Shown here piece after piece: positions 1-7,598 of a stretch of DNA of 48,576 nt. The DNA lies in contig JALHMO010000032.1 in assembly GCA_022844015.1 (NCBI GenBank), forward strand, positions 1 through 48,576, written 5' to 3'. Position 1 is the stretch's first letter. Each line of letters begins with the position of its first letter. The notes under the pieces are model-generated. The model saw only the letters and a program-made list of their open reading frames with translations, was not told the DNA's origin and did no database searches. Origin of the DNA: Reyranella sp. (lineage in GTDB: Bacteria > Pseudomonadota > Alphaproteobacteria > Reyranellales > Reyranellaceae). A program made the position numbers and the translations under genes.

Positions 1-311
1 GCCGCCGAGTTGAGCGAGATGCCGAGCGAGGCGGCGGCGAGCGGGCTGATCTCGAACGGCATCAGGATCGGCAGCGCGAAGTAGAACCACAGGATCTGGA
101 CCAGCACCGGCGTGTTGCGAAAGAACTCGACGAACGCCGTCGCCGGCAGATGGAACCACCAGGATCTGGCGTAGCGGCCGAGACCGACCACCAGGCCGAG
201 CGCCAGTCCCGCCACCAGGCAGATCGCGAAGATGCGCAGCGTGCCCGCCGCACCGGCCAGCAGCGCGTCGGTGTTGGCCAGCACCGAGGCAAAATCCCAA
301 ACGTGGTTCAT
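1..311 (-). CDS. amino-acid ABC transporter permease (partial, C-terminus cut by window edge)
   Basis: Inner-membrane permease of a polar amino-acid (HisM/GlnP-like) ABC importer. Only the first 103 codons are present. They begin MNHVWDFASVLAN at an ATG whose complement is at 309-311 and read through the typical LRIFAICLVAGLALGLVVGL membrane helix and FFRNTPVLVQILWFYFALP, the N-terminal signature of this permease class. It lies 13 nt downstream of a paralogous permease gene, so the two probably form a heterodimer served by the binding protein encoded two genes upstream. The ATPase expected for the system is not in the window and is probably the next gene to the left. Confidence 0.88.
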   Translation of the reverse strand, partial: MNHVWDFASVLANTDALLAGAAGTLRIFAICLVAGLALGLVVGLGRYARSWWFHLPATAFVEFFRNTPVLVQILWFYFALPILMPFEISPLAAASLGISLNSA

Positions 312-324
312 GGTGCAGGGCCCA

Positions 325-1002
325 TCAGCGCACCGTCGACTCGCCGCTCACGGCGAGGCGGCGCTCGATCAGGCGCGCGACCTGGCTCACGGCGAAGATG
401 ACGACGAAGTAGATGCCCGCCGCGACGGTGAAGGTCTCGAGCGGCCGGAAGGTCTTCTGGGCGATCTCGTTGGCGGCGAACAGCAGGTCGGCATAGGAGA
501 TGGTGGCAACCAGGGTCGTGGTCTTCATGAGCTCGATCGCGCGCTCCATGAAGGCCGGCATCATGCGCTTGACTGCCTGCGGCAGGACGATGCGACGCAA
601 CGCCTGGCGGTGGGTCATGCCGATGGCGAGCGCACCCTCCCACTGGCCGCGTTCGATCGATACGATGCCGCCCCGGAAGACCTCGGCGAAGAACGCCGCC
701 GACTGGATCGAGAAGGTGACGGCGGCGGCGACGAACGGCGTCATCTCGATGCCGACGATCAGCGGCAGGGCGAAGAAGAACCAGAACAGCTGGACCAGCG
801 GTGGCGTCGTGCGGAAGATTTCTATGACGAAGCCGGCAGGCCACGACGCCCAGCGATGTCGCGACAGGCGCAGCAAGGCGAGCACGAGACCCAGCACCAG
901 GCCGCACGACAGCGCCGTGCCAGTGACCTTGAGCGTGTTTACCAGGCCCTGCGCCAGCAAGGGCGCGTTGGCGAGGACCGGGGCGAAATCCCAGCGGTAC
1001 AT
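325..1002 (-). CDS. amino-acid ABC transporter permease
   Basis: Polar amino-acid ABC permease of 225 residues, the usual length for the HisMQ/GlnP family. The sequence contains the family N-terminus (LVNTLKVTGTALSCGLVLGL), the FRTTPPLVQLFWFFFALP segment, and the EAA-type cytoplasmic loop (GALAIGMTHRQALRRIVLPQA) that docks on the ATPase. It should act in the inner membrane as half of a permease pair with the next gene downstream. It is 18 nt downstream of the binding-protein gene on the same strand, in an operon headed by a GntR regulator. The substrate cannot be read from the sequence. Confidence 0.93.
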   Translation of the reverse strand: MYRWDFAPVLANAPLLAQGLVNTLKVTGTALSCGLVLGLVLALLRLSRHRWASWPAGFVIEIFRTTPPLVQLFWFFFALPLIVGIEMTPFVAAAVTFSIQSAAFFAEVFRGGIVSIERGQWEGALAIGMTHRQALRRIVLPQAVKRMMPAFMERAIELMKTTTLVATISYADLLFAANEIAQKTFRPLETFTVAAGIYFVVIFAVSQVARLIERRLAVSGESTVR

Positions 1003-1020
1003 CGCCCGCCGCGCCGCCGC

Positions 1021-1854
1021 CTACTTGATCATCTCCTTCATGACGGGCGGCGCCAGCGCCGGATCGAGGCCGAAATCCTTGACCGCCGCCTCGTACCATT
1101 TCTGCGTCTGGCCGCTCTGGTAGAAGGCAAGAAGCTGCTTGTCGACCCACGCGGTGAAGGCGGTGTCGTCCTTGCGCAGGGCGGCGCTGGACGGCCGCGA
1201 TTCGGCAGGCGTCGGCACGACGATCTTGCCCTTGCCCAGGCGCTGGCGCGCGGCAAGCAGGGGCGGATGGAACAGGCAGACGACGTCGGCGCGGCCGGAC
1301 TGAAAGGCGGCGATCGCCTCGGCGTTGCCGGGGAAGCGCTGGATCTCGGCCTTGGGCGTGTGCTCGCTCACCCACTTGTCCATGGTCGAGGCCTGCGGCA
1401 CGGCGATGCGCACGCCGGGCTTGTCGAGATCGGCCCAGCTCTTCACCGGCAGGTCGTCGCGCGCCAGCACGGCGAGCGAGTACCAGAGCAGCGGCGCGGC
1501 CGGGAAGTTGGCCGCCTGCTTGCGTTCGTCGGTGGCGTCCAACATGAACATGATGTCGATCTTGTTGCCCTGGAGGGCGGCGATCGCATTGCCCCAGGTC
1601 ACCTCGACCATCTCGACCTTGGCGCCCAGCGCCTCGGCCATCGCCTTGCCCATCGACACGCCGAGGCCCGACGTCCACGCGCCGGACTTGGGATCCTTCG
1701 AGAACCACGGCGGCGCCTGGGTGACGCCGATGCGCAGCGTGCCGCGCTTCTTGATCTCGTCGAGCGTGCCGTCGGCACGGGCCGCCAGCGGCAGCGCGAG
1801 CACGGCAGAGCCGGCCAATCCCACGACCATCAGCGAACGTCGGTTGATCGTCAT
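1021..1854 (-). CDS. amino-acid-type ABC transporter substrate-binding protein
   Basis: Periplasmic solute-binding protein of family 3 (277 aa). The N-terminus MTINRRSLMVVGLAGSAVLALPLAARA is a signal peptide with an arginine pair, possibly Tat-type. The mature part starts with DEIKKRGTLRIGVTQAPPWF, the classic opening of this family, and ends with WYEAAVKDFGLDP. Its ATG overlaps the stop of the GntR gene in an ATGA quartet (1851-1854), indicating translational coupling to the regulator. It delivers ligand to the two permeases encoded downstream. Confidence 0.93.
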   Translation of the reverse strand: MTINRRSLMVVGLAGSAVLALPLAARADGTLDEIKKRGTLRIGVTQAPPWFSKDPKSGAWTSGLGVSMGKAMAEALGAKVEMVEVTWGNAIAALQGNKIDIMFMLDATDERKQAANFPAAPLLWYSLAVLARDDLPVKSWADLDKPGVRIAVPQASTMDKWVSEHTPKAEIQRFPGNAEAIAAFQSGRADVVCLFHPPLLAARQRLGKGKIVVPTPAESRPSSAALRKDDTAFTAWVDKQLLAFYQSGQTQKWYEAAVKDFGLDPALAPPVMKEMIK

Positions 1855-2597
1855 CGCATGTCCCCCTTCGTCACCCCATTGAACTCCCGACCGGCGGCGG
1901 CCGGCAGCGAGCGCAGGAAGCGCTCGGTCACCTCGACGCCGCGCCGCATGTGATCGGCGATCTCGAGTCGCATCGCCGCCAGATCGTCGCCCAGCGCTGC
2001 CGCGATGTAGCTGTCATGGCTGTCGCGGCGTGGCCCGCGCCGGCCGTGCGCGCGATGATGGGCCGCCCAGTAGAGCTGCAGGCGGCCGCGCAGCCCGTGC
2101 CAGGCGCGCTGCAACAGCTTGTGTCCGCTCGCCTCGTAGACCAGGCCATGCAGTTCCAGCTCGCTGGCGATGCTGGCGCGGTCATCGCCGGCGTCGATGG
2201 TGGCGAGCAGCGCCACATTGCGATGTGCGAGCTCGCGCCGGAATCGATCGTCCCGCCGCTCCCAGACCTGCTCGAAGGCGAAGACCTCGAGCGCCGTGCG
2301 CAACGAGTAGATCTCGTGCACGTCCTCGACCGACAGCGACGCCACGTGCGTGCCGGTGTAGGGCACCGTCACCAGCAGCCCCTCCTCGATCAGCTGCCGC
2401 AGCGCCTCGCGCAGTGGCCCGCGGCTGACATCGAAGCGCTGCGACAGAGTCGTCTCCACCAGCGGCGCGCCCGGCGCCACATCGCCGGCCAGGATCGCCG
2501 CCCGCAGCCGCTCGGCGACATGCGCACGGAGTGTGCTCCGCGGGACAGGGTCCAGCGTCGGCATGGAATTGGCTGGCGAGGGATCAGGCAATGACAA
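1851..2597 (-). CDS. GntR family transcriptional regulator, FCD (FadR-like) subfamily
   Basis: DNA-binding regulator of up to 248 aa. Residues about 20-85 form the winged helix (AERLRAAILAGDVAPGAPLVETTLSQRFDVSRGPLREALRQLIEEGLL). The rest is an all-helical FCD ligand-binding domain with conserved histidines (for example AHRNVALL and LHGLVYEASG). The longest frame starts at TTG 2597; an ATG at 2564 (protein starting MPTLDPVPRST) is an equally credible start, and neither has a strong Shine-Dalgarno site. The stop overlaps the start of the binding-protein gene, so it most likely controls the amino-acid uptake operon that follows. A 20-bp perfect palindrome just upstream of the gene suggests autoregulation. 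Confidence 0.9.
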   Translation of the reverse strand: MSLPDPSPANSMPTLDPVPRSTLRAHVAERLRAAILAGDVAPGAPLVETTLSQRFDVSRGPLREALRQLIEEGLLVTVPYTGTHVASLSVEDVHEIYSLRTALEVFAFEQVWERRDDRFRRELAHRNVALLATIDAGDDRASIASELELHGLVYEASGHKLLQRAWHGLRGRLQLYWAAHHRAHGRRGPRRDSHDSYIAAALGDDLAAMRLEIADHMRRGVEVTERFLRSLPAAAGREFNGVTKGDMR

Positions 2598-2614
2598 CGA
2601 AGGATCTCACGATC

Positions 2615-2634
2615 GTCGATTGTCAACAATCGAC
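2615..2634. promoter_or_regulatory. operator-like perfect palindrome upstream of the GntR regulator
   Basis: GTCGATTGTCAACAATCGAC is a perfect 20-bp palindrome. Its centre TTGTCAACAA fits the TNGTNNNACNA-type sites bound by FadR-subfamily GntR regulators. It lies 18 nt upstream of the TTG start (51 nt from the alternative ATG) of the GntR gene, so the likely role is an autoregulatory operator for the whole amino-acid transport operon. The symmetry is seen directly; the binding is inferred. Confidence 0.65.
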
Positions 2635-2763
2635 CGGAAAGCCGCTCCCCGTCAAGTGCTCTTCCGAGCATCGGTCGCGACAGTGTCGGCCAAGCCTTGG
2701 CCAGCGCCGACCTTCCGAAGCGGGTGCGCCTCAAGCGAGCCGCAGGGTCTCCGAGCCTTGGCT

Positions 2764-2961
2764 GATTTCGAGGTTCATTTCGACCTTGGAGGTCGCACGC
2801 GTCCCGTCGGACTCGCCCGCCGCAACAGGACCCGGGCGAGCGAGGCCATCGTGTTCGAGTACGCCGCAGAATGGCTTGCAGATCCGGATCGCTTCTCGAT
2901 CGAGCCCGCCCTTCCATTGGCCCGCGGCTCCTTCGTCGCCCCGGCAGGGCAAGCTGTCTTG
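2764..2961 (+). pseudogene. remnant of a HipA-type toxin/kinase gene (N-terminal part only)
   Basis: About 66 codons on the plus strand read FEVHFDLGGRTRPVGLARR and then VFEYAAEWLADPDRFSIEP and LARGSFVAPAGQAVL. This is the start of HipA family proteins (N-subdomain 1, pattern FEY..xWL..p.RFxLxPaLpL..G.f..paG.a.F). No ATG precedes it (CTGATTTC where ATG-xx-TTC is expected), and homology ends abruptly at the cynS 3' end, before the kinase core. In another frame a short stretch ending PKRVRLKRAAGSPSLG with a stop at the HipA start could be the tail of a HipB-like antitoxin, but that is weak. It is a gene fragment without function as a toxin. Confidence 0.6.
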
Positions 2962-2962
2962 C

Positions 2963-3409
2963 TCAGTACGTCTTGTACCCCAGGAACTTGCCCGTCATGC
3001 CGATCTTGACCCGGTCGCCTTTCTGGTCGGGCAGGCGTTCCAGCGTCATGTCGAAGTCGATGGCGCTCATGATGCCGTCGCCGAACTCTTCCTGGATCAG
3101 CTCCTTCCAGGTCGTGCCGTAGACCTGGACCAGCTCGTAGAAGCGGTAGATCAGCGGGTCGGTCGGCGGCACCTGGGGCAGCGAGCCGCGATAGGGCACC
3201 TCCTGCAGGAGCAGCGTCTCCTCCTTGCCGAGCCCGAATAGCTTTGCGGCCTTGGTCGCCTGCTCCCTGGTCATCTTCATCTGGCCCATGCAGGCGGCAG
3301 TCACCACGATTTTCGAGGCGCCGCCGATTTTCTTGGCGATCTCCTCCCAGGTCAGCTCCTTCATGCGCTTCGCGCTCAGGATCTTCTCGGTGACGTCAGC
3401 CCGCTTCAT
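2963..3409 (-). CDS. cynS: cyanate hydratase (cyanase)
   Basis: Catalyses bicarbonate-dependent breakdown of cyanate to CO2 and carbamate, which decays to ammonia; cytoplasmic decamer. The protein has 148 aa (E. coli CynS has 156). Residues 1-80 are the helical DNA-binding-like domain ([20 protein letters not shown]) and the C-terminal catalytic domain carries [20 protein letters not shown] and [15 protein letters not shown]. Arg89, Glu92 and Ser115 correspond to the active-site Arg96, Glu99 and Ser122 of the E. coli enzyme. The ATG overlaps the stop of the upstream ATPase gene (ATGA, 3406-3409). It is the last gene of a transport operon, so imported cyanate is probably detoxified and used as a nitrogen source. 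Confidence 0.97.
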   Translation of the reverse strand: MKRADVTEKILSAKRMKELTWEEIAKKIGGASKIVVTAACMGQMKMTREQATKAAKLFGLGKEETLLLQEVPYRGSLPQVPPTDPLIYRFYELVQVYGTTWKELIQEEFGDGIMSAIDFDMTLERLPDQKGDRVKIGMTGKFLGYKTY

Positions 3410-4308
3410 TGTCTTCTCCCGGTTGTCAGAGGCACGATCTCGGCTGGTGGATTGACCGCCGCCAGGCCCGGCTTCACCAGCTTGACGCGTCGCGGGTCGT
3501 AGGCGGTCCCGGCGATCTCCTGGTCGAACGCCCTGGAGCGGTTGACGAGGAACTCCACCAGGTGATTGCGGATGGCGTAGTACTGCGGATGGCGGTGCAG
3601 GTCGTTGCGATGCCGCTCGTCGCGCGGCATGGTGTTCTGCACGATCTCGGCGATCCTGGCTCCCGGCCCGTTGGTCATCAGCACGATCCTGTCGGCGAGC
3701 AGGATCGCCTCGTCGACGTCGTGGGTGATCATGAACACGGTCTGGTTTGTGTCGGCGCAGATGCGCAGCACCTCGTCCTGCAGCATGCCGCGGGTCAGCG
3801 CGTCGAGGGCGCTGAACGGCTCGTCCATCAGCAGCATCTTGGGCTGGATGGAAAGCGCGCGGGCGATGCCGACGCGCTGCTTCATGCCGCCGGAGAGCTG
3901 GGCCGGCCGCTTGGCCTCGGCGCCCTTCAGCCCGACCAGCTCGATGAACCTGCGCGCATGCTCCTGCACCCGGGCGCGGTTCCACGACGGCCAGCGCGAG
4001 GAGACGGCGAAGGCGATGTTGCCCATGACGGTGAGCCAGGGCAGCAGGGCGTGGCCCTGGAAGATCACGGCGCGGTCGAGGCTCGGCCCGTCGATCTCGC
4101 GGTTGTCGACGATGACGGCGCCGCCGCTCGGCTGGTCGAGACCGGCCAGCACGTTCAGGATCGTCGTCTTGCCGCAGCCCGAATGGCCGATCAGGCAGAC
4201 GAACTCGCCGCGCTCGACGCCGAACCAGATGTCCTCGAACACCGCCGGCTGGGTGCTGTCGCCGAAGCGGCGCGCCAGCCCTTCGATGGAGATCAGGGGA
4301 CGTTCCAT
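3406..4308 (-). CDS. NrtD/CynD/TauB-type ABC transporter ATP-binding protein
   Basis: ATPase of a nitrate/cyanate/bicarbonate-type importer (300 aa). Walker A GHSGCGKT is at 41-48, the Q-loop in [11 protein letters not shown] at 81-91, signature LSGGMKQR at 138-145, Walker B LLMDEP at 159-164, and the switch histidine in ITHDVDEA at 196. A C-terminal extension of about 60 residues after the ATPase core is typical of the NrtD group. It is 6 nt downstream of the permease gene and overlaps cynS by 4 nt. Substrate assignment to cyanate rests on the cynS neighbour. Confidence 0.95.
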   Translation of the reverse strand: MERPLISIEGLARRFGDSTQPAVFEDIWFGVERGEFVCLIGHSGCGKTTILNVLAGLDQPSGGAVIVDNREIDGPSLDRAVIFQGHALLPWLTVMGNIAFAVSSRWPSWNRARVQEHARRFIELVGLKGAEAKRPAQLSGGMKQRVGIARALSIQPKMLLMDEPFSALDALTRGMLQDEVLRICADTNQTVFMITHDVDEAILLADRIVLMTNGPGARIAEIVQNTMPRDERHRNDLHRHPQYYAIRNHLVEFLVNRSRAFDQEIAGTAYDPRRVKLVKPGLAAVNPPAEIVPLTTGRRQ

Positions 4309-4314
4309 GGCGGC

Positions 4315-5169
4315 CTATTCGGGATAGGTGACGAGCTTGGCGAGTCGCGCCAGCGCCTGGTCGAGCAGCAGGCCGACCAGGCCGATCAGCAGGATCGCCG
4401 TGACGATATTGGCGATCGAGAGGTTGTTCCACTCGTTCCACACGAAGTAGCCGATGCCGGTGCCGCCCACCAGCATCTCGGCCGCGACGATCACCAGCCA
4501 GGCAATGCCGATCGAGATGCGCATGCCGGTCATGATGGTGGGCGCCGCCGCCGGCAGGATGACCTTGAAGGCGGTGCGCAGCGGGCCGACCTCGAGCGTG
4601 CGCGCCACGTTCAGCCACTCGCGCCGAACGCTGGCCACGCCGAACGCGGTGTTGATCAGCATCGGCCACACCGAGCAGATGAAGATCACGAAGATCGACG
4701 AGATGGCGCTGTCCTTGATGGTGTAGAGGGCGAGCGGCATCCAGGCGAGCGGCGACACCGGCTTCAGTATCTGGATGAACGGATCGAGCGCGCGGTAGAC
4801 CAGCGGCGACATGCCGATCACGAAGCCGAGCGGCACGGCGACCAGCGCCGCCAGCCCGAAGCCCAGCAGCACGCGGCCGAGCGAATAGGCCAGCTGGACG
4901 CCGATGCCCTTGTCGTTGGAGCCGCGCACGTAGAACGGGTCGGCGAGGTGCTTCCAGATGGCGGCACCGATGTCGGCCGGGGTCGGCATCGCCGACTTGG
5001 CCCCGGTGGCCGCCGCGGCGCCGACCAGCTTGGCGTATTCGGGATCGACCGCCGGGCCGCTGCCGGCGACCGGCTGGGCCGCGATCTGCCACAGGGCGAC
5101 GATGGCGGCGAAGATCAGCAGCGACAGCAGGGCCGCCCGCACGCCGAGCGACTTGCCGAGCGAAGGCAT
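4315..5169 (-). CDS. NrtB/CynB-type ABC transporter permease
   Basis: Inner-membrane permease of 284 aa. A first helix (ALLSLLIFAAIVALWQIAA) is followed by a loop with PTPADIGAAIWKHLADPF, then by a BPD_transp_1 core including LGFVIGMSPLVYRALDPFIQILKPVSPLAWMPLA and the EAA-type loop EWLNVARTLEVGPLRTAFKVILPAAAP. These are hallmarks of nitrate/sulfonate/cyanate permeases. The ATG at 5169 gives an N-terminus directly before the first helix; longer frames upstream only shadow the binding-protein gene. It sits 5 nt after the binding-protein stop and 6 nt before the ATPase start. Confidence 0.94.
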   Translation of the reverse strand: MPSLGKSLGVRAALLSLLIFAAIVALWQIAAQPVAGSGPAVDPEYAKLVGAAAATGAKSAMPTPADIGAAIWKHLADPFYVRGSNDKGIGVQLAYSLGRVLLGFGLAALVAVPLGFVIGMSPLVYRALDPFIQILKPVSPLAWMPLALYTIKDSAISSIFVIFICSVWPMLINTAFGVASVRREWLNVARTLEVGPLRTAFKVILPAAAPTIMTGMRISIGIAWLVIVAAEMLVGGTGIGYFVWNEWNNLSIANIVTAILLIGLVGLLLDQALARLAKLVTYPE

Positions 5170-5174
5170 GGCGC

Positions 5175-6548
5175 TCAGGTCCGCCGGATGGCGAAGCTCT
5201 TGACGTACTCGTCCGGCTTGGCCGGGTCGAACGTCTTGCCCATGACCACGATCGTCTTCTTCGACGGATCGGGCGGCGTGAGCCCCATCTCCTTCATCAT
5301 GCCGGCGGTGTCGGTGGCGAGATACACATCGGCCGCGACCTTGGCGTAGTCGACGTCCCCCTTGAGCTGACCCCAGCGCTTCATCTGGGTCAGGATCCAG
5401 ACGGCGAACTGGTTCCACGGGAAGGGATCGAAGTCGATGCGGTTCGGGTCCTTCTTCACCCCGCCCAGGCCGTCGGCATAGGTCCCCGTCAGGATCTGCT
5501 CCAGCACCGTCTCGGGCTGGTTCAGGTAATTCTGCGGCGCGATCGCCTTGGCGATCTCCTTGCGATTGTCGAGCTTGGAGGCAAACGCCGTGGCATCGAT
5601 GATCGCCTTCAAGAGCGCGCGGTAGGAATTGGGATTCTGGCTGGCGAATTCCTTGCTGACGGCAAAGGCGCAGCAGGGATGGCCGTCCCACAGTTCCTTG
5701 GTAAGGAGGTGGATGAAGCCGACGCCGTCATAGACGGCGCGCTGATTGAAGGGATCAGGTCCGAGGTAGCCGTCGAGATTGTCTGCCCGCAGGTTGGCCA
5801 CCATCTCGGGCGGCGGTACGGAACGGATCGAGATGTCCTTGTCGGGATCGAGCCCGTGCTCGGCCACGTAGTAGCGCAGCAGGTAGTTGTGCATCGAGTA
5901 GTCGAACGGCACGGCGAAGCGGAAACCCTTCCAGTCCTTGGGATTGCGCTTGTCCTTGTGCTTCATGGCCAGGGTGATGGCCTGGCCATTGATGTTCTCG
6001 ATCGCCGGCATGGTCCACGGCACCGGGTTCGAGCCGACGCCGAGCGAGATGGCGAGCGGCATCGGCGAGAGCATGTGCGCGGCGTCGTATTCCTTGGCCA
6101 GCGACTTGTCGCGGACCACCGCCCAGCCCGCCGTCTTGACCACCTCGACGTTCAGCCCCTGCTTGGAATAGAAGCCCATCGGATGGGCCATGATGATCGG
6201 CGTGGCGCAGGTGATGGGGATGAAGCCGACCTTGAGGTCCTTTTTCTCGGGCGCACCACCCTGGGCGAAGGCCTCGCGCGCCGCCGCCAGCGGGAACACG
6301 CTCGAGAGCGCGGCCAGTGCCGTCGCCGAGCCCACCGTTCTCAGGAATTGGCGACGCTGCGCATCGACCGGGAAGGTGGCGCGCAGCACGGCTGCATCGA
6401 CGACCCGGTTCCACTGCCCCTCCTCGCCAGCCGGCGACGGCACGGCCTTCGTCGTCAGACGGCCGTGATCGGCCGCTCTATGGTCGCCGCCGCACGAGCA
6501 ACGCGCCAGCAACGACTTGGGGTCGAACGGATCCTCGAACATCGACAT
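5175..6548 (-). CDS. CmpA/NrtA/CynA-type ABC transporter substrate-binding protein with Tat signal and Cys/His N-terminal extension
   Basis: Binding protein of 457 aa for a nitrate/cyanate-like anion importer. The start at ATG 6548 is fixed by a good Shine-Dalgarno (GGGAGGCAGC) and gives MSMFEDPFDPK. Residues 17-23 read CSCGGDH, with His28 following. A twin-arginine motif RRQFLR lies at 65-70 before a hydrophobic stretch (71-90) and an AFAQ cleavage region near 96. The mature domain begins KKDLKVGFIPITCATPIIMAHPMGFY, typical of CmpA/NrtA proteins. First gene of the operon with permease, ATPase and cynS, behind a sigma-54 promoter. The ligand is probably cyanate, but nitrate or a related anion is possible. 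Confidence 0.93.
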   Translation of the reverse strand: MSMFEDPFDPKSLLARCSCGGDHRAADHGRLTTKAVPSPAGEEGQWNRVVDAAVLRATFPVDAQRRQFLRTVGSATALAALSSVFPLAAAREAFAQGGAPEKKDLKVGFIPITCATPIIMAHPMGFYSKQGLNVEVVKTAGWAVVRDKSLAKEYDAAHMLSPMPLAISLGVGSNPVPWTMPAIENINGQAITLAMKHKDKRNPKDWKGFRFAVPFDYSMHNYLLRYYVAEHGLDPDKDISIRSVPPPEMVANLRADNLDGYLGPDPFNQRAVYDGVGFIHLLTKELWDGHPCCAFAVSKEFASQNPNSYRALLKAIIDATAFASKLDNRKEIAKAIAPQNYLNQPETVLEQILTGTYADGLGGVKKDPNRIDFDPFPWNQFAVWILTQMKRWGQLKGDVDYAKVAADVYLATDTAGMMKEMGLTPPDPSKKTIVVMGKTFDPAKPDEYVKSFAIRRT

Positions 6549-6589
6549 GCTGCCTCCCAAACGCTTCCCGGCGTCTTGGCGCGACTGGA

Positions 6590-6606
6590 AGCAATTGTCG
6601 TGCCAA
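6590..6606 (-). promoter_or_regulatory. sigma-54 (RpoN) promoter of the cyanate/nitrate-type operon
   Basis: Read on the minus strand, TTGGCACGACAATTGCT matches the sigma-54 consensus TGGCACG-N4-TTGCW exactly, with GG and GC at the required spacing of 10 nt. The -12 GC is about 43 nt upstream of the binding-protein ATG, leaving a leader of roughly 30 nt. Sigma-54 control implies an enhancer-binding activator, most simply NtrC, and nitrogen-limited expression of transport plus cyanase. The GCGCACCGCGTGGCC-like sequence about 30-45 nt further upstream is only a weak NtrC-site candidate. Confidence 0.85.
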
Positions 6607-6733
6607 CAGCGCGATCGCCTCGAAGGCCACGCGGTGCGCAATGCAAAGCAGCAGGGGCCGCCTAAAAATTAGGCATTCGCGTCGCCGATTCGAAACACGG
6701 AACGAAAGGCGATTTATGTTAACTCTGGGGATT

Positions 6734-6779
6734 AAAATTATGGAATCGCTTGCTTTTTCCCCATTCACGCCATAATTTT
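6734..6779. promoter_or_regulatory. AT-rich inverted repeat in the divergent promoter region
   Basis: AAAATTATGG (6734-6743) and CCATAATTTT (6770-6779) are perfect 10-bp inverted arms 26 bp apart. They lie in the most AT-rich stretch of the window (about 6660-6780), between the sigma-54 promoter and the divergently transcribed YbjN-like gene. Possible roles are a distal activator site for the sigma-54 operon or a promoter element for the rightward gene. The remainder of the 6549-6916 gap holds the sigma-54 promoter and nothing else I recognise. Confidence 0.4.
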
Positions 6780-6916
6780 CGATTGCATCGAGTTGCAACC
6801 GTGTGGCAGGCTACCTTTTGTAGGTGGCTTGGTCTCCACCAACGATATGTCGACCACCCGTCGTAACAAAGGTCCATCAGGAACCGCAGGACGGAACAGT
6901 TGGGGGAGTGGGGTCG

Positions 6917-7426
6917 ATGGCGTTATCGCGGCAGGAGCGAGTTAGGCGAAAAGCCGATCTCAACCCTTTGAAACTGATTGAAAAGATTGTCGCGGCCAAT
7001 GATTGGCCGTTCGATCGCACATCCGAGCAGGAAATTGCCGTCGAAGTTGCCGGCCGCTGGTGCGACTACCGGATGTTCTTCAGCTGGCGCGAGGACGTCG
7101 AGGCTCTGCATTTCACCTGTGCCTACGACGTCCGCATCCCGAGCGAGCGCCATCGCGACATCCATGTGCTGCTCGGCCTGATCAACGAGAAGATGTGGCT
7201 CGGCCACTTCGACCTTTGGAGCGAGGAAGGCCTGCCGATGTTCCGCCACGCCATCCCGTTGCGTGGCACTGCCGGCCTGATGCCCGAGCAGCTGAATGAC
7301 CTCGTCGAGGTCGCCATCAACGAGAGCGAGCGCTTCTATCCCGCCTTTCAGTACGTCGTATGGGCCGGCAAGACGCCTGTCGACGCCCTCACCGCCTCGA
7401 TCCTGGAGACGGTCGGCGAAGCCTGA
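6917..7426 (+). CDS. YbjN domain-containing protein
   Basis: Soluble protein of 169 aa resembling the alphaproteobacterial YbjN family (COG5465). Recognisable segments are NPLKLIEKIVAANDWPFDRTSEQEIAVEV, WCDYRMFFSWREDVEALHF and a C-terminal VWAGKTPVDALTASILETVGEA. YbjN-like proteins adopt a type III secretion chaperone-like fold and have no assigned enzymatic role. The start ATG 6917 follows a GGGGGAGTGGGG ribosome-binding region; the longer frame from 6824 adds residues unlike the family. Transcribed away from the cyanate operon. Confidence 0.82.
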   Translation: MALSRQERVRRKADLNPLKLIEKIVAANDWPFDRTSEQEIAVEVAGRWCDYRMFFSWREDVEALHFTCAYDVRIPSERHRDIHVLLGLINEKMWLGHFDLWSEEGLPMFRHAIPLRGTAGLMPEQLNDLVEVAINESERFYPAFQYVVWAGKTPVDALTASILETVGEA

Positions 7427-7529
7427 GCCCCGCCATCCTCGAGCGAAACCCGATCGCTCACCTCGAACGAGGACGACCGACGCCCCCTCTCTCGACAAGA
7501 ACCAAGAACAGTTCGGATCGTCTTCCATC

Positions 7530-7554
7530 GGCGCCGGCCCTCGTGGCCGGCGCC
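7530..7554 (+). terminator. GC-rich hairpin after the YbjN-like gene
   Basis: GGCGCCGGCC and GGCCGGCGCC form a perfect 10-bp stem with a 5-nt loop, about 100 nt after the YbjN-like stop and 45 nt before lgt. There is no T tract, so it may be a weak or factor-assisted terminator or only an RNA structure. Confidence 0.4.
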
Positions 7555-7598
7555 GTAACCATTCTGCGGTCACGATTGGCCGGCTATAACGGCCGCCA

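Noticed and set aside
2533-3009. 158-codon plus-strand frame as an intact HipA-like gene
   Set aside because: The homologous part is only about 66 codons without a start codon; the frame begins antisense to the GntR gene and ends antisense to cynS.
3409-5349. 646-codon plus-strand open frame antisense to the cyanate transport genes
   Set aside because: It mirrors the real genes in a high-GC sequence, is rich in Arg, Gly, His and Asp without any domain, and has no ribosome-binding site. Similar long antisense frames (such as 12950-15502, 18899-21022 and 232-1953) were discarded for the same reason.
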